The notes under the pieces were generated by a model that had not been told where the DNA came from, did not search any database, and saw only the letters and a program-made list of their open reading frames with translations. A stretch of DNA of 64,000 nt, taken from positions 1 to 64,000 of the forward strand of contig CAKUZW010000008.1 of the NCBI GenBank assembly GCA_934718135.1, given 5' to 3'. This document shows positions 33,015 through 41,474 of the stretch, one piece after another (the stretch's first letter is position 1; each line of letters opens with the position of its first letter). The position numbers and the translations under genes are program-made. The DNA comes from an uncultured Candidatus Melainabacteria bacterium. GTDB taxonomy: Bacteria > Cyanobacteriota > Vampirovibrionia > Gastranaerophilales > Gastranaerophilaceae.

Positions 33015-33605
33015 TTATTTAATAGCGTCACGAGAAATAACTTTATCAATCATACCATATTCAAGTGCTTCTTGAGGAGTCATGATATAATCTCTATCAG
33101 TATCTTTTTCAATCTTCTTAAGAGATTGACCGGTATTTGCAGCTAAAATATCATTCAATGATTTTTTAATTCTGATAATTTCAGCTGCTTGGATTTCAAT
33201 ATCAGTCGCCTGACCTTGAGCACCACCTAAAGGTTGGTGAATAAGAACTCTTGAATGAGGAAGAGCCATTCTCTTACCTTTAGTCCCTGAAGAAAGTAGG
33301 AATGCACCCATAGAAGCAGCTTGTCCTAAACAAATAGTAGAAACATCTGCTCTAATGTGTTGCATAGTATCATAGATTGCAAAACCTGCTGTTACACTAC
33401 CTCCTGGAGAATTGATATATAACATAATATCTTTTTCCGGATTTTCACTATCTAACAATAATAACTGTGCTACAACCAAATTAGCTACCATATCATCAAT
33501 AGCAGTTCCCAAGAAGATAATTCTTTCTCTTAACAATCTTGAGAAAATATCGAATGATCTTTCGCCACGGCTTGATTGTTCTACAACAACAGGTACAAAA
33601 CTCAT
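33015..33605 (-). CDS. clpP: ATP-dependent Clp protease proteolytic subunit ClpP
   Basis: This serine protease forms the 14-mer degradation chamber. The catalytic serine is in GQAASMGAFLL, the histidine in PHSRVLIHQPLGG, and the aspartate in the later EKDTDRDY region. At 196 residues with VEQSSRGERSFDIFSRLL at the N-terminus it is a canonical active ClpP. It lies between tig and clpX, the classical operon, with short gaps on either side. Confidence 0.97.
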   Translation of the reverse strand: MSFVPVVVEQSSRGERSFDIFSRLLRERIIFLGTAIDDMVANLVVAQLLLLDSENPEKDIMLYINSPGGSVTAGFAIYDTMQHIRADVSTICLGQAASMGAFLLSSGTKGKRMALPHSRVLIHQPLGGAQGQATDIEIQAAEIIRIKKSLNDILAANTGQSLKKIEKDTDRDYIMTPQEALEYGMIDKVISRDAIK

Positions 33606-33648
33606 GATTTAATTCCCTTTCTTATTTTAATATTATACTCGTATTTAA

Positions 33649-34977
33649 TTATGCTTCAACAGTTTCTTTGTCTTGAGCAACTTCAACGTATTCCACGTTG
33701 TTATTTTTAACTAAATAATCTCTTACTTTGTCATTGATAATTTGTTGTGACAATGAAGCTAAGAAATCCGGATTTTGGCTGAATTGTTTCAACATATCTT
33801 GAGGTTCAACTCCATATACGCTTGCCATTTGAGAAAGTTTTTCAGAAAAATCAGATTGTTCTACTGAAATTTTTTCTTCTTTTGCAATTTTATCAATGAT
33901 TAAAGAATTTTTAATTCTAGCTTTAGCATCTTCTTGTAATGTTTTAGCAAAAGCTTCTTCGCCGCCTTGAGCTTCAAGGAAACCTTTCCAATCCATACCT
34001 TGGTATGCTAATCTTTGTTGATATTCAGCTTGTAATGATTGAACTTCTCTATCAATCATTCTTTGAGGAATTTCAACATTTGCTGACTCAACAACTAATT
34101 TGAAAACAGCAGCTTCTGCAGCAGATTTTTTCAAGCTTTCTCTTTGGTGATCAATATAATCTTGAATATCAGCTTTTAATTCATCAACAGTTGAAAATCT
34201 GCTAACTTCTTTAACAAATTCATCTGTAAGTTCAGGAAGAACACGTTGTTTGATTTCGTTAATTTTAATAGCAAAAGTTGCAGGTTGGCCTTTTAATTTT
34301 TCGTCATGGTAATCTTCTGGGAAGCTAACTTGAATATCAAATTCATCCTTGATGTTGTGACCAACTAATTGTTCAGCAAATCCAGGAATGAAGTTTGAAT
34401 GGGCCAAATCTAAAGAATAACCTTTAGCTGATCCGCCTTGAATTTTTTCCCCGTTGCAAGTTCCGTCAAAATCAAAAACAACAGTATCTGTTTCATTTGA
34501 AGGTCTATCCAAAACTAATTCCATTGAAGCATGTTGAGTTAAAAATCCGTTTAATGCTTTATCAAAAGCTTCATCATCTTTAGCAGGAACTTCTGCTTTT
34601 ACAGACAAGTTTTTGAATTCACCCAAAGTAACTTCAGGTCTTGTTTCAATTTCAACAGTAACTTCTAAATCTTTACCTGATTCAAATTTGTAATCAGTAA
34701 TTGCAGGTTGAGAAATTACGTCCAATTTGTTATCGTAAATTGCTTGGTTCAATTGTTTTGGAAGAACGATTTCCAATGCTTCTTGTTTAATTCTGTCAAC
34801 TCCAACATGTCTTTCTACAACAGCTTTTGGAGCTTTACCTTTTCTAAATCCGTCAATATTGATGTGCTGAGAAATACGGCTAACTGCCATATTGTAAGCT
34901 GAATCAGCTTCTTTAGCAGGAATTTCAATATTTAAACTAACTAAATTGTCTTCTTTTTTTGTTAATGTTGATTTCAT
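33649..34977 (-). CDS. tig: Trigger factor
   Basis: This is the ribosome-associated chaperone and peptidyl-prolyl isomerase. The N-terminal ribosome-binding domain carries the signature GFRKGKAP (about 41-48). The FKBP-like PPIase domain (about 155-245) and the C-terminal chaperone arms, rich in Glu and Gln, follow. At 442 residues the length is normal. It heads the tig-clpP-clpX operon from a promoter at 35018-35045. Confidence 0.95.
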   Translation of the reverse strand: MKSTLTKKEDNLVSLNIEIPAKEADSAYNMAVSRISQHINIDGFRKGKAPKAVVERHVGVDRIKQEALEIVLPKQLNQAIYDNKLDVISQPAITDYKFESGKDLEVTVEIETRPEVTLGEFKNLSVKAEVPAKDDEAFDKALNGFLTQHASMELVLDRPSNETDTVVFDFDGTCNGEKIQGGSAKGYSLDLAHSNFIPGFAEQLVGHNIKDEFDIQVSFPEDYHDEKLKGQPATFAIKINEIKQRVLPELTDEFVKEVSRFSTVDELKADIQDYIDHQRESLKKSAAEAAVFKLVVESANVEIPQRMIDREVQSLQAEYQQRLAYQGMDWKGFLEAQGGEEAFAKTLQEDAKARIKNSLIIDKIAKEEKISVEQSDFSEKLSQMASVYGVEPQDMLKQFSQNPDFLASLSQQIINDKVRDYLVKNNNVEYVEVAQDKETVEA

Positions 34978-35017
34978 CTTTAATATCCTTTATTTTCTAT
35001 ACATGCATTCTTTTCAA

Positions 35018-35045
35018 ATTTTATCGCAAAAAATAATAAAAGCAA
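35018..35045 (-). promoter_or_regulatory. Promoter of tig-clpP-clpX
   Basis: On the minus strand TTGCTT (35045-35040), 16 bases, then TAAAAT (35023-35018). It lies 40 bases before the trigger factor ATG. Confidence 0.55.
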
Positions 35046-35104
35046 CTAATATAAAAGAATGAACCTTATAATACACACAATTTGCCACATTTTTTAACAA
35101 ATGC

Positions 35105-35133
35105 TTGCACTAGAAATGTATTCATGGTTAAAT
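35105..35133 (+). promoter_or_regulatory. Promoter of rpsP
   Basis: TTGCAC (35105-35110), 17 bases, then TTAAAT (35128-35133). It implies a leader of about 98 bases before rpsP. Confidence 0.5.
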
Positions 35134-35139
35134 TTAGGT

Positions 35140-35237
35140 ATGGTGGGGTAATTCCTCTTTAACCCTATCTAGATAAATCAACAAGCGGCGGTTGGGTTAT
35201 CGAACAGTAAAACAAATAAAAAAGAAGGAAAAGAAAA
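35140..35237 (+). promoter_or_regulatory. Structured 5' leader of rpsP
   Basis: Two helices compete for the same strand. GGGGTAA (35145-35151) can pair with TTAACCC (35159-35165), and AACCC (35161-35165) can instead pair with GGGTT (35194-35198). Such alternatives suggest a regulated ribosomal-protein leader. The gene itself has GAAGGA upstream. Confidence 0.35.
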
Positions 35238-35600
35238 ATGTTAAAAATCAGATTAAAAAGATTAGGTGCTAAGAAAAACCCTACATACAGAGTTATTGTT
35301 ATCAATTCAACAACTAAACGTGAAGGTAGACCAATTCAAGAGTTAGGTCACTACAATCCTAAAACTAAAGTTATGAAATTGGATAAAGCAACAGCTCTTG
35401 ATTGGATTTCTAAAGGTGCTCAACCTACAGAAACAGTTGCTTACTTAATCAAAAACTGTAATGATGACGGTTCATTGAACTATGTTAAAAAAGAAACAGT
35501 TAAGCTTTCTAAAAAAGCATTAGCTAAAAAACAAGCTGAAGAAGAAGCTGCTAAGGCTGCTGCAGAAGCTGCTGCTCAAACAGAAGAAGCTCAAGCATAG
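35238..35600 (+). CDS. rpsP: 30S ribosomal protein S16
   Basis: This component of the small ribosomal subunit has the S16 core in the first 85 of 120 residues: MLKIRLKRLGAKKNPTYR, VINSTTKREGRPIQELGHYNP, and ALDWISKGAQPTETVAYLI. The last 35 residues are a Lys/Ala/Glu extension, common in S16 of this size. It is transcribed alone and not in the usual rpsP-rimM-trmD-rplS operon, and ends at a strong terminator. Confidence 0.97.
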   Translation: MLKIRLKRLGAKKNPTYRVIVINSTTKREGRPIQELGHYNPKTKVMKLDKATALDWISKGAQPTETVAYLIKNCNDDGSLNYVKKETVKLSKKALAKKQAEEEAAKAAAEAAAQTEEAQA

Positions 35601-35619
35601 TTTGATTTTTAAAGATATA

Positions 35620-35650
35620 AAAAGAGTCCTTGAAAAAGGGCTCTTTTTTA
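35620..35650. terminator. Terminator of rpsP, probably bidirectional
   Basis: The stem AAAGAGTCCTT/AAGGGCTCTTT has a GAAA loop and a T run on the right and A-rich sequence on the left. It lies between rpsP and the convergent response regulator. Confidence 0.8.
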
Positions 35651-35673
35651 GTGCTATTTTTTTTATTGATATT

Positions 35674-36372
35674 TTAGATATTTAATTTGTATCCGCCACC
35701 ATAAATGGTTTCTATATATTTTTTCCCGTCAGAAATTTTATCTATCTTACTTCTCAAATGTCTGATATGGACTCTTATTGTTTCAATATCATCATCCGGA
35801 GAATATCCCCAAATTTCTTTTAATAATTTAGCAGAAGATACCATATTCCCGTGGTTTTGGAATAATAAATTAAAAATATCAAATTCAATAGGAGTTAATT
35901 TTGTTTGTTTATCTCCAATTTTAACGCTATACAGTTCAGGTAAAAGAGTAATTTTACCTAATGTAAGTAAATCTCTGGTTGAAGCGGATTCCGGAATTTG
36001 ATTTGAGCGTTTTAATAGTGCACGAACTCGAACCAACAACTCTTCAACTTCAAAAGGTTTAACCAAATAATCATCCACCCCGATGTCAAATCCTTTGATT
36101 TTATCATTTAGTTGAGATAAAGCTGTTAGCATAATTATCGGAATTTCTTTAGTTTCTTCATTTTGACGAATTCTTTTTGCCACCGTAAAACCGTCAACAT
36201 CAGGCATCATGACATCCAATATGATTAAAGACGGAATTTCCTGTTTGGCAAGAGCAAAACCTTTAACTCCGTCATAAGCCTGAAATACTTTATATCCTGA
36301 TAGTTCTAAATTTACTTTAACAAGCTCATTAATCGCTATATCATCATCTACTACTAAAATTTTATTATTCAT
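35674..36372 (-). CDS. OmpR/PhoB-family response regulator
   Basis: Residues 1-120 of 232 are a receiver domain with the acidic pocket DDD (9-11), phospho-acceptor Asp in LDVMMPD, Thr in MLTALS and Lys in LVKPFEVEEL. Residues 135-232 are a winged-helix DNA-binding domain (LTPIEFDIFNLLF, RVHIRHLRSKI, YGGGYKL). It binds DNA when phosphorylated. No sensor kinase gene is adjacent, so it is an orphan. The receiver resembles the orphan regulators of Cyanobacteria (RpaA/RpaB/NblR group), but this is an impression only. Confidence 0.93.
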   Translation of the reverse strand: MNNKILVVDDDIAINELVKVNLELSGYKVFQAYDGVKGFALAKQEIPSLIILDVMMPDVDGFTVAKRIRQNEETKEIPIIMLTALSQLNDKIKGFDIGVDDYLVKPFEVEELLVRVRALLKRSNQIPESASTRDLLTLGKITLLPELYSVKIGDKQTKLTPIEFDIFNLLFQNHGNMVSSAKLLKEIWGYSPDDDIETIRVHIRHLRSKIDKISDGKKYIETIYGGGYKLNI

Positions 36373-36585
36373 ACCCGAATTCTATAATAAATAAGACTAA
36401 TTGAAAATAATATTAATAAATCTTAATATATATAAAACGTTGCAAACGATTGTATAAGTGTAGTTATGACGATTATTAAATTTTAGCCTAAAAAATATTC
36501 ATACAAATTGAGCAAAAAATATTTTGTTTATTATATTATTTAATAGTAATAGCAAATATACATTTATAGTAAGGAGATTGATAAA

Positions 36586-37041
36586 TTGACAGATTCACCT
36601 TTAGATATGTTTCAATTAAATTCTGACTTAGACGAAATTCATTTAGGTCAACACGTATTAGCAGAATTTTTTGAATGTGACCCTAATACCCTAAACAGTA
36701 TTGATAAGGTTGAAAAATATATGATAGATTCAGCACTTGAATGCGGTGCAACAATTGTGCAAAAATGCTTTCACATGTTTAGTCCGTATGGTGTTTCAGG
36801 GGTTGTAATCATATCAGAAAGTCATTTAGCAATCCATACTTGGCCGGAACTTGGGTATGCTGCAGTTGATTTATTTACTTGCGGTACAAAATGTGATCCA
36901 AAAGTTGCTTATGAATTTCTTAAAGAAAAATTTAGTTCAAAACGTGCAAGTTTTACCGAACTAAAAAGAGGTATAATCACAAGAAAAGCGATGAAGGTTG
37001 TTGAAAAACCATTCGAGATTATGCAACAGATTGAAAGTTAA
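36586..37041 (+). CDS. speD: S-adenosylmethionine decarboxylase proenzyme
   Basis: It decarboxylates SAM to provide the aminopropyl donor for spermidine. This 151-residue bacterial SpeD-type proenzyme has the self-cleavage site in SESHLAIHTWPE. Cleavage between E78 and S79 should create the pyruvoyl group, with the conserved His at 84 and Cys in LFTCG. The start is TTG 36586, because AAGGAG lies 9 bases upstream and no ATG fits. The next in-frame ATG is 7 codons in and has no ribosome site. No speE is adjacent. Confidence 0.94.
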   Translation: MTDSPLDMFQLNSDLDEIHLGQHVLAEFFECDPNTLNSIDKVEKYMIDSALECGATIVQKCFHMFSPYGVSGVVIISESHLAIHTWPELGYAAVDLFTCGTKCDPKVAYEFLKEKFSSKRASFTELKRGIITRKAMKVVEKPFEIMQQIES

Positions 37042-37200
37042 GTAAAAGATATTATAAATAAATTAAACGTTTAAAAATAGTTCAAGTGGGGAGTGATGAA
37101 TAGAGAATAATTACCCGTTTGGGCTATTTATTTATAACAACAAGTGTAATTATATAGAGTAACAAAAAGGTAGTAAAACTTAAGTACAAGGAGAAAAAAA

Positions 37201-37524
37201 ATGATTAGCAACGTTTCATTTGCAGGACGAGAAGGAATGATTACAAAAGGATTGAACGCAGTAGTTGATAGATATGAATATCTAGGTGCAGGAAAAATGT
37301 ATTCAAAAGCAGAAATTGAAGCTGCAAAAAATGCAATGATGGAAGCTGTAAACCATAGAGTTGTACCAAAATCTTCTGAAGCTAGATATACAAGTCCATT
37401 TTCTGCAATTTCATCTGATATTATCGAATTAAATGGTAGAAAAGTTGCAGCATCAGATAGTTTATCTTATGCTTTATCTCATGGAGTTCCTGAAAAAGAA
37501 GCTCATCTTAACACAATGATTTAG
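37201..37524 (+). CDS. Hypothetical protein
   Basis: This 107-residue protein has AAGGAG about 8 bases before the ATG. It is predicted soluble and mostly helical (KMYSKAEIEAAKNAMMEAV), with no signal peptide, membrane helix or Cys. I do not recognise it. The opening MISNVSFAGR may be a family mark but gives no function. It overlaps the end of the convergent nnrD by 17 bases. The 159 bases before it hold no clear promoter. Confidence 0.65.
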   Translation: MISNVSFAGREGMITKGLNAVVDRYEYLGAGKMYSKAEIEAAKNAMMEAVNHRVVPKSSEARYTSPFSAISSDIIELNGRKVAASDSLSYALSHGVPEKEAHLNTMI

Positions 37525-38341
37525 TATATCTTTTAATAGATAAAGGAATGTAGCTTATCAAATCTTCAGCCATAACTGAATATTCGGTAAGCTCTTCTTT
37601 TGCCAAATCTCCACAAAGCCCATGCAGATAAACTCCTAATGTTGAAGCTTCAAACAAATCCATACCTTGAGCCAAAAGCCCTGAAATCATACCAGATAGT
37701 ACATCTCCTGAGCCGGCTTTAGCCATCGCATTATTTCCGGTTGTATTTATGTAATTTTGTCCGGTTGGAGAAGTTACAACTGTTCGATGAGTTTTTAAGG
37801 CCGTTACACAACCATAAATTTTTGAGATTTTTTGAGCGGAGGATAATGTATTTTCAAGCACTTCTTCAACCGTGCAATCTAAAAGCCTTGCAGCTTCTTT
37901 AGGGTGAGGGGTGAATATAGTATTTGTAAAACCTTTAGAGTAAAAATATTGCGGATTTTTTGAGATTAAATTCAATGCATCTGCGTCAAATAATACAATT
38001 TTATCTTTTGGTAATGTTTGAATAACTGTATTTAAAATTTCATTAGCTTCATCACTTTGAGATAATCCACATCCGATTTCAATAACATTAAAAGAATTAT
38101 CTTTCAAACTTTTTTCCAAATCTTTCAATGGAAGGAAAACTACATTTTGAGTTTGGGCTGCAGCGGCATTTATGACTCTTTCTGTTGAACACAAAAAACA
38201 ATACCCACAACCGATTTTGAGTGCTGAAACACTTGATAAATATGCCGCTCCTGGCATATAATCAGAGCCTGCAATATTCAAGACTCTACCGTAAGTCGAT
38301 TTATTTGATACTTCAAATCTTTTTGGAAGTTTATAATCCAT
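37508..38341 (-). CDS. nnrD: ADP/ATP-dependent NAD(P)H-hydrate dehydratase
   Basis: It repairs hydrated NAD(P)H. This is the C-terminal YjeF/ribokinase-like domain: GRVLNIAGSDYMPGAAYLS (the G-S-x-x-x-x-G-A segment), LFDADALNLIS, FTPHPKEAARL, and the nucleotide site NAMAKAGSGDVLSGMISG. At 277 residues only the dehydratase is present. The epimerase domain (NnrE), often fused in front, is missing and must be elsewhere. It overlaps trmL by 11 bases upstream, so the two are translationally coupled. Confidence 0.92.
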   Translation of the reverse strand: MDYKLPKRFEVSNKSTYGRVLNIAGSDYMPGAAYLSSVSALKIGCGYCFLCSTERVINAAAAQTQNVVFLPLKDLEKSLKDNSFNVIEIGCGLSQSDEANEILNTVIQTLPKDKIVLFDADALNLISKNPQYFYSKGFTNTIFTPHPKEAARLLDCTVEEVLENTLSSAQKISKIYGCVTALKTHRTVVTSPTGQNYINTTGNNAMAKAGSGDVLSGMISGLLAQGMDLFEASTLGVYLHGLCGDLAKEELTEYSVMAEDLISYIPLSIKRYTKSLC

Positions 38342-38780
38342 TCTGCCTTATTGCCTCATAAGCTACAATTGCAACGGAATTGGATAAATTAAGACTGCGT
38401 TGTCCCTCTTTCATTGGAATAGTTCTGGCATGAGAATCTTTAACGTATTTGTCAGGCAACCCTCTTGTTTCAGGTCCAAACACGATAAAATCACCATCTT
38501 TAAACTCAATATCTGTATACAATTTGTCTGCTTTAGTTGTTAAATAATAAAATGTTCCGTTAGGAAATTCATTATACAACTCGTCCATAGACTCCAGTTT
38601 ATGAATATCAACGCTATCCCAATAATCAAGACCGGCTCTTTTGGTATATTTGCTTGAAAGTGAAAATCCTAATTTACCTATTAAATACAAACTAGCTCCA
38701 CAACAAGCACACAATCTTGCAATATTTCCTGTGTTTTGAGGAATCTCAGGTTCATACAATACGATGTTTAACTTTGCCAT
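38331..38780 (-). CDS. trmL: tRNA (cytidine(34)-2'-O)-methyltransferase TrmL
   Basis: It methylates the wobble nucleotide of certain tRNA-Leu isoacceptors. The 149 residues form a minimal SPOUT protein with NIVLYEPEIPQNTGNIARLC, FGPETRGLP, and the knot segment PMKEGQRSLNLSNSVAIVAYE. These are the three standard motifs. It lies between a CDP-alcohol transferase gene (8-base gap) and nnrD (11-base overlap), indicating an operon. Confidence 0.94.
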   Translation of the reverse strand: MAKLNIVLYEPEIPQNTGNIARLCACCGASLYLIGKLGFSLSSKYTKRAGLDYWDSVDIHKLESMDELYNEFPNGTFYYLTTKADKLYTDIEFKDGDFIVFGPETRGLPDKYVKDSHARTIPMKEGQRSLNLSNSVAIVAYEAIRQNGL

Positions 38781-38788
38781 AATGCTAA

Positions 38789-39409
38789 TTACTCCGCATC
38801 TTTCTTGAATAATTTCCCGCTTTCTGCAACTACAGGGATTGCTCTAACTACACAGAAAATAATTGCAACCCACGCAAATGCAACCGCAACCATTCTCAAT
38901 GGAAGTGCAATACAAGAACATAACCCCGGAACATAAGCAATAATAAGAAGAATAAATGCCGCAACTTTAGCAACCGCATAGCTTATTCTCATAAACTTTG
39001 AAGCACAAATAAATTTGCCCCAAGATGTTGATTGCATTGATTTTTCACCAAATGCAGTCATTCCTTTTGTTAAGGCTACGCTTCTTATACTATCTGTTGT
39101 AAATGCTCTTGCTACACAAATTAATGGGAAAATAATATTTAACCAGCCCAAAACTGCAAAAACAATCCAATATGAAGCTTCAACAATTCTGTCTCCCATA
39201 ATATCAAGAACAGAACCCCAAACTGAAGCTTGGTTATATTTTCTTGCGATATATCCGTCAACACCGTCCATTGCAAAAGCAATAGCTGTTAGAATAACTG
39301 CTGTAACATAAGCCCAAGTAGTGTTAACAAATAACAAACCAATACCAATATACGCAACAAAAATACGAGATATTGATACAATATTTGCTGTATTATTTTT
39401 TATATCCAT
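38789..39409 (-). CDS. CDP-alcohol phosphatidyltransferase family protein
   Basis: This 206-residue inner-membrane enzyme has about six hydrophobic helices. The catalytic motif D-x2-DG-x2-AR-x8-G-x3-D-x3-D is complete (DGVDGYIAR, then GSVLDIMGDR). It joins a CDP-linked lipid to an alcohol. PgsA-like phosphatidylglycerophosphate synthase is the most common role, but the substrate is not fixed by the motif. It heads the trmL-nnrD transcript. Confidence 0.87.
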   Translation of the reverse strand: MDIKNNTANIVSISRIFVAYIGIGLLFVNTTWAYVTAVILTAIAFAMDGVDGYIARKYNQASVWGSVLDIMGDRIVEASYWIVFAVLGWLNIIFPLICVARAFTTDSIRSVALTKGMTAFGEKSMQSTSWGKFICASKFMRISYAVAKVAAFILLIIAYVPGLCSCIALPLRMVAVAFAWVAIIFCVVRAIPVVAESGKLFKKDAE

Positions 39410-39444
39410 AATTCCCTAATCTCCCTTACTGTAATTTATAAAAC

Positions 39445-39478
39445 AACAACGCAAGGCATTTTAAAGTCTTGCGTTGTT
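39445..39478 (-). terminator. Hairpin terminator of the Gfo/Idh gene
   Basis: An 11-bp perfect stem AACAACGCAAG/CTTGCGTTGTT (39445-39455 with 39468-39478) is followed on the minus strand by a modest T-rich tract. Confidence 0.65.
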
Positions 39479-39485
39479 AAAAAAA

Positions 39486-40484
39486 CTATTTCTTAGTTCT
39501 TGATAATGCAAAATCAACATTATCTAAGTTTTTAGCTCTATCTCCAAGCATAATTTTTTCAGCTTCTTCCAAAATGCTTACGACGATAAAACCATTCTCT
39601 CCGTCTGATCTTGCTTTTTTGCCTGTTTCACAACAACTGATGAAGTGTTGGCATTCAAGCTTTAATGGCTCAATTTCTAAGTAATCAAGCTGAATATTTT
39701 CACTGCTTCCTGCTTTAAAGTTGTCATAAATTGTCAATTTATGTTCAGGTACTGTATCATCCAAAATCGCTGTTTTTTTAGTGCCTCGAACCAAAAGTTG
39801 AACGTGTTTTTTAGGAGTAATCCAACTATCTGTAATATGAGCAATAGCTCCACCTTCCATTTTGATACCGATATGAGTTATATCCATAATATCATTACTG
39901 TCAGAAGAGCATCCGATTGCAGAAATTACATGTTCCGGATTTTTGCCTAAAACATAACTAATCATTGACACATCATGAGGAGCTAAATCCCACATTACAC
40001 TTCTATCATTCTTGAAATAATTGATATTTAATCTGTCGCTTTGAGCATAAACAATATCACCTAAAGCTCCTTCTTCAACCAACATTTTCAATCTGTTTAC
40101 TGCAGGATGATAAAGTAATAAGTGACCTACCATTAGAACAAGCCCTTTACTGTCAGCCAAATCAGCCAAATCTCTAGCTTCTTGAGCAACAGTCGAAATA
40201 GGTTTTTCTACATAAACGTGTTTTCCGGCTTCTAACATTGCTTTTACGAATTTGAAGTGCGTATGAGAAGGAGTTACAACAACAACACCTGTAATTTCTT
40301 TTGAATTCAAAATATCATGAAAATCTTTTGTAGTCTTAACTCCCGGATATTGTTCTTTAACTTTTGCGATATTTTCATCATCTAAATCACAAACCATTCC
40401 TAATGCGTTCAAATTATAAAAATTACGAACGATATTACGTCCCCATAGTCCGCAACCTAATACTGCTATTTTTTGTTCACTCAT
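39486..40484 (-). CDS. Gfo/Idh/MocA-family oxidoreductase
   Basis: This 332-residue NAD(P)-dependent sugar dehydrogenase has a Rossmann domain at the N-terminus (VLGCGLWGRNIVRNF), the family motif VEKP in HVYVEKPIS, and a C-terminal alpha/beta domain with DLAPHD corresponding to the catalytic GGxxxDxxxH region. Relatives oxidise UDP-sugars for surface polysaccharides. The glycosyltransferase gene at 40575 is next on the same strand (90-base gap), so a polysaccharide role is likely. The exact substrate is unknown. Confidence 0.88.
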   Translation of the reverse strand: MSEQKIAVLGCGLWGRNIVRNFYNLNALGMVCDLDDENIAKVKEQYPGVKTTKDFHDILNSKEITGVVVVTPSHTHFKFVKAMLEAGKHVYVEKPISTVAQEARDLADLADSKGLVLMVGHLLLYHPAVNRLKMLVEEGALGDIVYAQSDRLNINYFKNDRSVMWDLAPHDVSMISYVLGKNPEHVISAIGCSSDSNDIMDITHIGIKMEGGAIAHITDSWITPKKHVQLLVRGTKKTAILDDTVPEHKLTIYDNFKAGSSENIQLDYLEIEPLKLECQHFISCCETGKKARSDGENGFIVVSILEEAEKIMLGDRAKNLDNVDFALSRTKK

Positions 40485-40574
40485 CTTTTCCTAACTTTCT
40501 AATATAAATACTATCTTATTCTAATTATAAACTTGAAAATATTTTTTGCAAACATTTAATAAGTTTTTTAACAC

Positions 40575-41456
40575 TTATCGCCTATTATTTCTCTCTTGTT
40601 CTCGAACATTTCTCATTGCTTCAACCCTCAAATTATACATATTTTGGTATCGTTCATAGAACAGCGTTCTATCTTCTTCCGGAAATTTTAATGCTAATTT
40701 ATCAAGCAATGGTTTTGGTATTTCAGACAATTTAACCATTCTATCAAGAACTTCGTTTGTCATCTGATACATAGTTCTATAGTTTTTATAGAAGATATGA
40801 CTACATTCAGCTTCGGTTTGAGTTGTATGTTTTGATACTTGCTCACCCAATTTATAGGTCAAAATATTTCCGTCAAACAAGATTCCCTTACAACCACTCA
40901 AAACTAGTCTTATCATTAAGTCATAATCTGCCAAGAGTTTGAATTTATCATCAAATAATCCTATTTTCTCTAGAGTTGAACGTTTGAAAATTATTGCTTG
41001 CCTTGAGCATGGACTAACTTGAAAAGTATTTAATATTGCAGGTGTGAATAAAAATACATACCCGTCAGGATGAATACAATAAGCAGGGAAATAACAAAAA
41101 TCAGCATTTTCTGCTTCCATTAAATTAACAATATCAGTTATCCCTGTTATGTCATGGTAAAAATCATCACAGCTCAAAAATGCAACATATTTACCCTTTG
41201 CTCTCATAATCCCCTTATTCATTGCATCGAATTTTCCTCTGTCAGGTTCTGAGAAAAAGTTTATATATCCGCTATTTTTGTACTCTTTTAAAAATTCAAC
41301 CGTTCCGTCTTTTGATGCATTATCCATAATAAGGTGTTCTATATAAGGATAAGTTTGCCTTGCTAAAAGATTTACAAGCAAAGTGAAATCATCTGCTTGG
41401 TTATTATCTACGATATTATAAGTTGGTGTTATTATGGTAACTTCCGGTTCGTACAT
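40575..41456 (-). CDS. Family 2 glycosyltransferase
   Basis: The GT-A fold is visible in the first 220 of 293 residues: EVTIITPTYN at the N-terminus, DNASKDGT (nucleotide site), the metal-binding DD in LSCDDFYHD (corresponding to DxD), and LADYDLMIRLV (the ED-type base region). No membrane helix is present. It transfers a sugar from a nucleotide donor during surface glycan assembly; neither donor nor acceptor can be read. It lies 18 bases downstream of dacB on the same strand. Confidence 0.9.
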   Translation of the reverse strand: MYEPEVTIITPTYNIVDNNQADDFTLLVNLLARQTYPYIEHLIMDNASKDGTVEFLKEYKNSGYINFFSEPDRGKFDAMNKGIMRAKGKYVAFLSCDDFYHDITGITDIVNLMEAENADFCYFPAYCIHPDGYVFLFTPAILNTFQVSPCSRQAIIFKRSTLEKIGLFDDKFKLLADYDLMIRLVLSGCKGILFDGNILTYKLGEQVSKHTTQTEAECSHIFYKNYRTMYQMTNEVLDRMVKLSEIPKPLLDKLALKFPEEDRTLFYERYQNMYNLRVEAMRNVREQERNNRR

Positions 41457-41474
41457 ACTTTCGAATTCCTTATA

